Positions 13,631 through 22,113 of a stretch of 22,581 nt of DNA are shown here, piece after piece. The translations under genes were made by a program, and so were the position numbers. The number at the start of each line of letters is the position of its first letter. The stretch's first letter is position 1. The DNA comes from Ophiocordyceps camponoti-saundersi (nom. inval.) (lineage: Eukaryota; Ascomycota; Sordariomycetes; Hypocreales; Ophiocordycipitaceae): NCBI GenBank assembly GCA_003339415.1, contig PDHQ01000458.1, positions 1 through 22,581 on the forward strand. The letters are read 5' to 3'. The notes beneath the pieces are model-generated. The model was not told the DNA's origin. It saw nothing but the letters and a program-made list of their open reading frames with translations, and did no database searches.

Positions 13631-14094
13631 TAAACTTAATATATTACCGTTTATACTAGATTTCCCTTTATTTTTCTACCTTTTCTCTCTTACCTTTTCT
13701 TTCTTCTATTTATCCTCTATTATCCCTTTTTATATTTCCTATTTTTATTATATCTTTCCTATATATTATATTTATTCCCCTTATAGTTATTTTCTTTTAT
13801 TCTCTAATTCTATTCGTTTTTTTCTTATTTTTCTTTCTTTTATACTTAAAATTAATCCGCTTTATAGTAATCTCTATTATTCTCGCGATAAAACTTACTA
13901 TAAGCTATTCTATAAGTAGCTAATTCGCACTCCCCTTATATTTACTTTTAAAAGCTTTAAGAGAGCTATTTAGCTATTTAGAAACCTCGCTAAACTCTAA
14001 TATTCGTTTAAATTACTTACTTATAAATTTAATAACTAGAAATCGAATAACTATATAATATTCGTCGCCTAGAAATAAGTACTCTAAGAAAAAA

Positions 14095-15263
14095 GCTACG
14101 ATTTATTTTTTAGTAAATTAAACGGTTATATTTACTATATTAACCGAAAAGTAAAAAGATAAGCTAACGGCGAAAAACTCCCTAATAATAAAGATTATAA
14201 TTCGGAGTACTTACTTTTAGATAACGAATATTTTAGCTTTAATAACTCTCTACTTAAAGTTTCTAAGGTTATAGCGCTTAGATATTTTACTTAATAAATT
14301 ACTATAATATCTTTTTCTACTATTAGCTTAGCTTTTAAAATACCGGCTACTTTATTAAGAAGCTATACCCGCTTTACGCTTCTATACTCCCTTATTAATA
14401 TTAAAAGGAATATCTTTCCGTAATCTAATTAACCCGGAAAAAATTATTATAGCGCGTACGCGCTATTAGAAATTATAAAAAATTATATTAAGGGCTTAGT
14501 TAATAGGTAAGTTTACTAAGACTTTAAAAAATTAGAGGAGATTAAGAGGATCCTAGCTATTATCTCGTATACTAACTATTTTAGTAAAATAGAATAAATA
14601 ATATTAGTAGCTATAAAAAAGGAGACTAAGGTTAAGGGAGTAGCTCCTATTTTTAGTAAATCCCTAGTAAGGCGTTCTATTACTCCTCCTACTCTTACTT
14701 AATAAAGTATCCTTAGAACCCTTAATAAGTAAACTTATTCCGCCTCTTAGTAACTTATAACTCTAATAACCGTTTCTAAAATTATTATTTAATTTTAAGA
14801 AATTCTAGAAGCTAAAAATATTAAGGAGGCCGATAATAATTTCCTAGTAACTTACTATAATAGTCTAATTTAGGTTATTAAATACTCTCCTACCTTTTTT
14901 ATAATATATTATAATAAGTAAGCTTTAGTATTTTAAAATATAAATATCGCTCTAATTTAAGTAATTTACTTTAATAAGTACCTTACTAAATATAATATTT
15001 CCCTTAGCCTAAGTTATATAATAAAAATATTTAGTATTAGCGACGAATAAATTATTAATTTCCCTATTTTTATATTTATCTTACTTAATACTCTTACTTT
15101 TAAAAATATATCGCTCGATATCGATAAGGTTACTATATTTATTAATAAGAAATCTATACTAAATAATTCTAGTAAGATTCTAGAATTTTATAAAAGGAAC
15201 CGTTAGGACTCGTATGTTTATATAAAACTAAAAGAATAAATATATCTGCCTAGCGAAAATAAC
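14095..15263 (+). pseudogene. Possible degraded coding region, unknown product
   Basis: One frame (starting near the GAT at 14100) can be read from about 14095 across the arm edge at 14407 and on into the 604 bp repeat. Stops are only TAA/TAG, at roughly 6% of codons. That is lower than I expect by chance in such TA-rich DNA but higher than the ~4% of the pol relic. The inferred protein would be rich in Ser, Thr, Pro and Lys, with no motif I recognise. It could be a gag-like or accessory frame of the gypsy element, another degraded element, or coincidence. Adjacent frames look only slightly worse, so confidence is low. The left arm shares only the first ~310 bases of it. Confidence 0.3.
14450..14465. 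repeat. Perfect 16 bp GC-rich palindrome
   Basis: tagcgcgt is followed directly by its exact reverse complement acgcgcta. This is an unusual CpG-rich island in very AT-rich DNA, 43 bases outside the edge of the right inverted-repeat arm. It contains no CpA, so RIP would have spared it. No function is assigned. Confidence 0.75.
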
Positions 15264-15867
15264 TTACTACTAGTTAATATACGCTTATACGTATAATCTA
15301 CTAGTAGTTATATATACTAAGCTAGCTACTAAATATAATATATAGGAAAAGGAGATAAGCTAGCTACTAATCGTAAGATTATAGAATAGCTATTATAAAA
15401 AGTATAAATATAAGTAAGAGTTTTTTAAAAATTAAAATAGTAATTATAAAAGAATCTAAATTACTATCTAAAGGAATACTAAGCTAATTATATAGCTAAG
15501 AGCTTAAGGAAGATTTCCTAGTATAATTCTAAAAATATTTACCTAAGGGGATTTTATAGTAATTTCTAAGTATATTAGTAAAATAGAGATTTCCTAGTGC
15601 GCGGTAATTTCCTAACGTATAGGGATTTCCTAGTAAAATCCGGAGATTTCTAAAAGTATATTTTAATATTAGATCTTACTAGAAATCTTAGTAAAATCCT
15701 AAGAGTTATTATAGAGAAATCCTAAGAAGAAATCCTAGTAATTTCCTAAGCGTAAAAGTAATAAAGTTTCTAGGGGAAATCCGAGTAAAATCCTAAGGCG
15801 GGAAATCCTAGGAAATCCTAGGGAAATATTATAAGAGGTTAGGCGATTTATAAGGGTGTTATTATAT
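15264..15867 (+). repeat. 604 bp repeat, copy 2
   Basis: Direct copy of 7197-7800 with no net indel and mostly transition differences. It retains TpG at 15598 (gtgcgc) and 15855 (gtgtta), so it is slightly less mutated than copy 1. It joins a mid-pol gypsy fragment at 15866, the junction falling within a shared atat. If copies 1 and 2 are LTRs, the enclosed internal region is 7.46 kb with the gag-pol relic in the expected sense. However, no purine tract stands just before 15264, which weakens that reading. Confidence 0.85.
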
Positions 15868-16988
15868 CTTAGAAATCGAAGAAGAATATAGCGTTAAAAT
15901 CTATATATTAGATCCTTAGTTATTTAGAAAGGTAAAATAACTTTACGATTTTATTCCGAAACTCTAAGAAGATACTAGGCTAATTAATCTGCCCCCTAAG
16001 CAGTATTTAAAGATCCCCCTTATCGATAATTAGTATAAGAAAAAACTTAGTTTACGTCCCTATTTACTAAATAAACCTAATTAGGATTTCCTTAATAAAA
16101 AGTATAACGATATATATTTATAAGGTAAGATAAAATAAGCGCTTAAAGCTTTACTTTTCGCTAGCTTATATTTTATTATTTAGAGAAAAAGTAAACTATA
16201 TATTATTAATAACTTATAAGCTTTAAATAGCGTAGCCGTTCCCGATATATATCTAATACCTTTTCCTTAAGATATAATCTATAAGTTAGTAGGTAAAAAG
16301 GTTATTTCTATTATTAATACTTAAAGCTTTTTCTATTAGTTTTTTATTTATTTAGATTACCGAGAGCGGTTTACGATTACTTCTTACTACGGATTAGAGA
16401 GGGCTATAGTTACTCTTATAGGGTATAAAAATTCTCCTACTTATATATAAAAATTCGTTAATTATATTCTCCGACTATATAAAGTATACGCCGCTAGATA
16501 TATCGATAATATAGTAATCTTCTCCGATACCTTAGAAGATTATATTAAGTATCTAACTATAATATTTAATCTTTTTATTAATATAAATCTTTCCCTCTTT
16601 ACTCTTAAATTATTCCTTTATTACCTATTTATAGAAATATTAAGGTACTATATCGACGGATTCGCACTAATAAATACTTAATCTTAGGTAAAAGCCTTAT
16701 AAGATATTAAGTTCCCTAATACCTTATAACGTCTCGAGTAGTAAATTAGATTAGTCGGATAGATAAGATATCTTATTCCCTATTTTACGTAAAAAATTAA
16801 CCCTTTTTAGAAACGCAAAATAGTAATATTCCGAGAAGGACGGGAAAATAAAGCACCCGTTACTAGACCGAAAAGAAATACCTTTACCTCTCAGTCTAAG
16901 ATTATCCTAATAAAAGAAGAAACCGACTATTTTAATAATATTACTAATACCCTTTATAATAACGCTACTCTTAGTTAGTTTTTTCCTA
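15866..16988 (+). pseudogene. Gypsy reverse transcriptase fragment, least mutated copy
   Basis: This is a third copy of the reverse transcriptase segment, collinear with 10394-11516 at a constant offset of 5472 without gaps. It begins at codons for EEEYSVKIY and includes the conserved block leading to PDIYLIPFP, the FTITSYYGLERA-type finger region, YIDN at 16499-16510, and the downstream region toward the RT connection. In-frame stops are fewer, and CpG, GpG and some CpA are kept where the two arms show TpA, for example in 16651-16673. It is cut off at both ends: abruptly by the 604 bp repeat on the left, and at 16988 on the right, where similarity to the arms stops after ttttttcctaa. It is a truncated, non-functional relic of the same or a very close family. 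Confidence 0.9.
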
Positions 16989-18079
16989 AATATTTTAAAT
17001 TTAGTTAAGATAGCTCTTAATAATATCGCTAAAAAGCTATATAGTTAGATAGGTAGCTTAGTTAAACCCTCTAATAATATTAAATATATTATAACTATTA
17101 AACTTATTAACGCGGACCCTTTTATTAATATAATAATAAACTAAGGTATTCCTTAGCTCTTTATACTATATTAGCACGAACTATAGTAGAGAATACGTTA
17201 ATAACGCGCTTTATACTAAGAGCACGCGTCGCACTATTTAACTATTAATACGTAATAGTTTTTATATCTATTCTACTATTAATAAGTAATAAATCTCTAA
17301 GTCGTTTAACTATTAATAAGTAACGATTATTATATTTACTAAGCCTAGGTAAGAACCCCATAAATTAATATATTTTTAGTATCTTTTTTTAATATTTTTA
17401 TAATATAATATTAGTTATATACTATTTATCCTATACTCTATACGCTATAAATAGAGAAAGAATATTAGCCGTAATAAGAAGGCTATATAAAGCTTATTCG
17501 CTATAGACTGCTTATAATATACGCTTAAAGATAAGTATAACTATCCGTAATATAGTTAACCTTACTATTATTTATAATATCTTAAACGCCTCCGTCTTTA
17601 TAGGGTATATAGTACTTAAAGCTATAAACTATATCTCTTACGCTAGTTACGGTAAGATTATCTATATTCGCTCTCGTATTATTATAGGCGTTAATTTATA
17701 TAATAAAGATAGTAAGATATTTTCCTTTATTTTATTCTTTTAGTTTATATATTATATCGCGTCCTTATTATTCCTATTTTTCTTTCTTAGTATTATAATA
17801 CTTTTTACCGTAACGTATATTCTTCTATATATATTTAATATATATTATAATTTTCCTTTATTATTCTTATCTTATTTTTTTATTTCTTTCCTACCTTATA
17901 TAGATTAATTTACTTTTTTATACGTAAATCCCCGATAATATTTCTTAATCTATAAATAGATATAATTATTAGAGTTAATATAGAAAAAGCTTTCGAGTAT
18001 AATAATAGTTTCTAAAGTAAAATAAGGAGTTAATAAGGCTATTAGAATTCTTTTCTAGCTTAGGGAGTTAATACGGGAT
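16989..18079. other. Unassigned RIP-affected region
   Basis: No gene or known element can be supported here. A few CpA sites survive around 17170-17232 and CpG is frequent at 17160-17235. An open-looking stretch at about 17450-17700 can be read on the plus strand in more than one frame, so it proves nothing. Bases 17690-17900 are pyrimidine-rich. This may be the remains of a further retroelement whose diagnostic domains are missing. Confidence 0.4.
17240..17323 (+). repeat. Three short direct repeats, consensus ACTATTAATAAGTAA
   Basis: The motif occurs at 17240-17255 (with cg for ag), 17274-17289 and 17308-17323, each about 34 bases after the last. The regular spacing suggests a small tandem array, possibly inside an old LTR or promoter region. 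Its role is unknown. Confidence 0.6.
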
Positions 18080-18680
18080 ATATAATAATACCCCTATAAA
18101 TCGCCTAACTTTTTATAATATTTCCCTAGGATTTCCTAGGATTTCCCGCCTTAGGATTTTACTTAGATTTCCCTTAGAAACTTTATTACCTTTACGCTTA
18201 GAAAATTACTAAGATTTCCTCTTAGGATTTCTCTATAATAACTCTTAGGATTTTACTAAGATTTCTAGTAAGATTTAGTATTAAAATATACTTTTAGAAA
18301 TCTCCGGATTTTACTAGGAAATCCCCGTACGTTAGGAAATTACCGCGTACTAGGAAATCTCTATTTTACTAATATACTCGGAAATTACTATAAAATCCCC
18401 TTAAGTAAATACCTTTAAGATTATATTAGGAAATCTTCCTTAAGCTCCTAGCTATATAATTAGCTTAGTATTCCTTTAGGTAATAATTTAGATTCTTTTA
18501 TAGTTATTATTTTAATTCTTAAAAGACTTTTACTTATACTTATACCTTTTATAGTAGCTATTTTATAATCTTATAATTAGTAGCTAGCCCGTCTCCTTTT
18601 CCTATATACTATATCTAGTAGCTAGCTTAGTATATATAACTACTAGTAAATTATACGTATAAGCGTATATTACTTAGTAA
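18080..18680 (-). repeat. 604 bp repeat, copy 3 (inverted)
   Basis: The reverse complement aligns to copies 1 and 2 from ttactaagtaatatacgc (complement of 18661-18680) to attattatat (complement of 18080-18089). Near its start it lacks three bases relative to the others. No gypsy sequence adjoins it. Its outer flank shares a few further bases with the flank of copy 1 (atatcc then tatta), so the family's true end may lie slightly beyond the 604 bp limit. The other side borders the LINE relic, which appears 5'-truncated near here. It may be a solo LTR or an independent insertion. Confidence 0.82.
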
Positions 18681-18740
18681 GCTTATAACCTTACTTTATT
18701 ACTTATAAGGACTTATATTAATATTATAAAGATTATTATA

Positions 18741-19037
18741 AATAAAAAGGTCTCCGGACCTAACTATAGCGAGCTTACTTTTAGCTTAAGCTTTAAGAAT
18801 AACTTAGCTAGCTTAATAGGCTCCCCCTCTCCCTCCCCCGCCCCACTTATAACTAAGAGGTTCCCTAAAACCCCCATGCCGCTGCCCCTAATACCTAGCT
18901 TTATTAGCGCCGGCCTAAACGCCGATTTAATAAAAGTTAAGATAGCGGATAAAGCCGCTAAAGAAAATAACGCTATTATAACCCCCTTACTTAAAAGTAA
19001 GAAAAGCCGCACTATTTATTATACTACTTATTTTTAA
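18741..19037 (+). pseudogene. LINE ORF1, C-terminal remnant (tentative)
   Basis: A plus-strand frame is open from NKKVSGPNYS through a Pro/Ser-rich patch (SPSPSPAP, then KTPMPLPLIP) to a Lys-rich end, closing with two TAA codons at 19035-19040. The composition is much richer in C than the surroundings because CCC/CCT runs resist CpA-directed mutation. It lies directly upstream of the LINE ORF2, where the first ORF of a Tad/I-like element is expected. No zinc knuckle or other domain is visible, so the identity rests on position. An antisense 82-codon frame (18764-19012) overlaps it and is considered spurious. The upstream part was lost or is covered by the inverted 604 bp repeat. Confidence 0.4.
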
Positions 19038-19060
19038 TAACTTAAGTATATTATTAATAA

Positions 19061-21480
19061 ATAAGTAATAAGGATTACCTAAAAGTATTTTAAGCTAATA
19101 TAGCTAAAGATAGCGCTATATATAATATTATTTTATAATTTACTTTTACTAATATTATAGATATAGTTCTCCTATAAGAGCCTTTTTATAATAATAACTT
19201 ACCCCCCTAATATTAAACTAAGTCCTATATCGGATTTAATTATTTTACCCTTATAGCGTTATAAACTAATAAGGCTAAGAAGCCCTAGGTTTTAATATAC
19301 GTCCGCTAAGGAAAGGGATATTAAGCTTACTTATAGCTTAAGCTTACTATACGCAAGAGTAGCTATAAGGACCTAATCTAAGTCTAAGTTAATAAGACTA
19401 CCTTCCTTAATACCTATATCTAATTATATATCCGTTAATTATAAACCTTATAAATCCTCCTTAACTAATAGCTATACGAATATATTATAATCGCTAAGGA
19501 TTTTAACTTTAAGTACTATATATAGTAACTATACCTCCTTTAGGGGGAATAAGACGCTAGTGCTACGGCCTTAGCTAATTACGCTTATTAATATAAGCTC
19601 GCTATTTTAAATAAACTAAGCTAACTTACTTATAATTATAGGAATATCCTAAACCTTATCTTTACTAATATTCCTCTTACTTTTAGCGTAGTCGCTTACT
19701 ACCTTTATATGAGCTTTAATTACGAAACTATCGTTATAATATTAAAAGGCCTTCCCTCTAGTAACCCCCCTCCCTTATAATATATCCTCCGGGACCTATT
19801 AGAAGATATTACTAACTTTACCTTATAAGTAAAAGTAAGCGTACTTACCCTCCCCTTTATTATAGCTACGATAGGTAACCTTAATAAGTTAGTAGAAGCC
19901 CTTATCTCGCTCCTTAAATAAGTAATAAAATCTGCTTATAAGCCGGCTAAGCTAAACTTTAAGCGGACTATATAGTAGACGCCTAAGTATACTAAAAAGG
20001 CGATAGCTATATGATAAGCCTACTATTAAGGCTCCCGAACTGCCCGCGCTCTTAACGCCCGAAAAGCCCTAAAAAGGGAAGTCCGTAAAGCGAAAAGGGA
20101 GTATTATAAAAATATTATCGCTAAGGCCTTATTAGATAAGAATATTTACTAAGTATTTAGCTAATATAAAAAGCGCTTATAGTTTACCCCGCCCCCTTTA
20201 TAAGTTAATAGCGCGCTTATTATTAAGCTTACTAAGAAAGCTATAATTTTTTAAAAGTGCCTTCTAAAAAGGTTCTCGTAAGATAATAACTATTACTAAG
20301 TTAATAATACCTACCTTATATAAATAATCCCTTAAGATAATAACCTTATATAAGCTAAGATTATAAAAATAGTTTATAATTTAGGTAATATAACTTTTAG
20401 CGTTAATAATATTACTATTAAAATACTAAAGGCCGCGTAAACTTATATTATAATAGCTATTACCGCGCTATATTAAGGCTACCTTACTTTTAGCTACTAC
20501 CCCTTATTTTTTAAAAAAGCCTAAGTTACCCTCCTCCCTAAGCTAAGATAAGATATTAGTACGATTAAAAGCTAGCGCCTTATCGCTTTATTATCTTACC
20601 TCGGTAAGGAACTTAAATATCTTCTCGCTTATTATATTACTTAGAAATATATTTAATATAGCGTAGTCTCCCTATAGTATATAGGCGCTTTACTTATAAA
20701 GTTATTTATTAATATTATTAGCTATCTTATTTATAATATTAAAAACGCTTTAGATTAAGGTAAAATAGCTACTCTTATTATAGCTAATATATAAGGTACC
20801 TTTAATATAGTCCTCTAAGTCCGCCTCCTCTTATAGATATATTCGTAAAGCTAGCTTAATAACTTACTCTACTAGGTAAACTCTTTTATAATAGAGAAAC
20901 TTATTAGCGTCCGCCTAAACGAGATAGTTACCCTAATAAATCCGCTTTTCTATAGCTTACTATAAGGCTTACCTATCTCGCTTATACTATATATACTCTA
21001 TATTACCCCGATTTACTAACTAAATAAGCCGAATAGCCGATATACTTACGTAGATAACTATAATATACTAGCTATCGGTAAAAACTTAGGAGAGACTAGC
21101 CGCGAGGCCTAGCGCTTACTTAATACCGCTATCTACTAAAAATAGTATAACGGTATTAATTTTAACCTCGCTAAGACCGAAGTTATATATTTTACTAAGC
21201 GATAGCGACCGATATTACTTAGCCTTTTTTATAATAGGCGCTAGATTACTTTACTAAAAGCTATATAATAGCTAGGCCTTTAGCTCGATAAACGCCTTAA
21301 TTAGAAATACTATATCTAGGAGAGGGCTGCTAAAGCTAGAAAAGTTACTACGTATATTAAAGGACTTAGCTAGGTTTAATATAGGACCCCCTTAGCTACT
21401 ATACGGAAAGCTATTAAAGCTATTATCGAAATAAAAGCGCTTTTTAAGGCGGAGGTTTAGTAGCTTAGCGCTATAAGTGT
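19061..21480 (+). pseudogene. LINE ORF2 relic: APE endonuclease and reverse transcriptase
   Basis: One frame runs about 800 codons, broken only by RIP-type TAA/TAG. An ATA at 19061-19063 could be the mutated start ATG; it leads into ISNKDYLKVFQANIAKDS, matching the start of endonuclease domains (family form LQANV). Endonuclease motifs follow: LLQEP at 19169-19183, a degraded GDFN (KDFN) at 19496-19507, and a degraded SDH (SFNY) at 19712-19723. Reverse transcriptase begins with RLIALLSYLGK at about 20576, then the D-x-x-GAFD motif degraded at 20786-20806, and the YADD box as YVDN at 21047-21058. The order matches Tad/I-superfamily non-LTR retrotransposons, which nick DNA and copy their RNA at the target. 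No RNase H is visible and the end looks truncated. It is not functional. Confidence 0.88.
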
Positions 21481-21868
21481 TACGGATCGTACCCGTAATT
21501 ACCTAATCTTACCCGTAGCCCTTAATCCAAGCTTCTAAAGGTAAGGAGAAAAGGGGTAATAAGAAGGTAAGGGGCTTTACTTACTTTAACCGGGCAGTAG
21601 GTAGCCGGAATAGGAAATTCACAAAGTATAAATAAGTAAGAACTTCCTAAATAGGAATATCTTATAAGGCAGGGGAAGGTTATAGAGAGTAGGCTTTTAA
21701 GGTGTAAATTATTTAGATTAAAAGCTTAGAGAAAAAGGAAAGGAAAGACCCTTCGAGGGAAGGAAGCCTTCCTTTTATAGTTTTCCTTCTCTAAGAAACT
21801 ATCTAATTATATAAGCTAGCTAGAAAGCTATAGAATACCGTAGAAGCTTTATATTATAAATACACTAA
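21481..21868. other. Transition zone after LINE, little or no RIP
   Basis: CpA and TpG reappear here (ccaagc, gggcag, ttcacaaag, ggcaggg, ggtgtaa), in contrast to the 21 kb before. The LINE frame can be followed loosely to about 21530 but without recognisable motifs. No other gene is visible. The zone may hold the LINE 3' untranslated region followed by single-copy DNA. Confidence 0.5.
21725..21795. repeat. Nested inverted repeat (hairpin-capable)
   Basis: cttagagaa at 21725-21733 pairs exactly with ttctctaag at 21787-21795. Inside are ccct/aggg flanking tcg at about 21749-21759, and aaggaag/cttcctt around a single base at 21760-21774. This could form a branched hairpin in DNA or RNA. I have no evidence that it acts as a terminator. 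Confidence 0.5.
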
Positions 21869-22113
21869 CGAATAGAATAGCTTTGTCTTATTCTATTTGC
21901 TTCTATCGTATTCTTTTACTTTAAAATCAACCTTTGATTTCAAATCCACTATATTCCTTAGCGAATAGAATAGCTTTATCTTATTCTATTTGCTTCTATT
22001 ATATTCTTTTACTTTGAAATCAAATTCCTACTTTGAAATCAACCTTTAATTTCAAATCCACTATTTCTCTTAGCGAATAGAATAGCTTTATTCTATTCTA
22101 TTACCTTCTATCA
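21869..22113 (+). repeat. Tandem repeat, two units plus a partial third
   Basis: Units begin with cgaatagaatagcttt at 21869, 21962 and 22074. The first period is 93 bases and the second 112. The 19-base difference is a second copy of tactttgaaatcaaattcc inside unit 2. Each full unit contains an inverted repeat around aacctt (gaaatcaa and ttgatttc, slightly changed in some copies). The third unit stops after about 40 bases. CpA and TpG are intact (tttgctt, atcaacc, atccact), so this array was not mutated by RIP despite being repetitive. Confidence 0.88.

Larger units (their letters stand above)
7811..14407 (+). repeat. Right arm of ~6.6 kb inverted repeat
   Basis: This stretch is the inverted partner of 260-6856, with matching outer and inner edges. 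It carries the gypsy relic in sense orientation. Bases 7811 to about 8880 should hold the 5' untranslated and early gag part. They include several aaaggtaagga-like motifs at about 8005-8110 but no motif I can name. Past pol, 13640-13860 is strongly pyrimidine-rich on this strand, and 13900-14407 continues into a region of uncertain coding content. No LTR-like repeat joins the first and last few hundred bases of the arm itself. Confidence 0.88.

Noticed and set aside
17450..17700. Possible coding stretch on the plus strand
   Set aside because: At least two frames look comparably open and none shows a motif. It is left as unassigned.
18764..19012. 82-codon open frame on the minus strand, hydrophobic, starting with ATG
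   Set aside because: It overlaps the plus-strand frame that fits a LINE ORF1 tail. It is open mainly because the C-rich plus strand yields few stops in reverse. No ribosomal or promoter context and no motif supports it.
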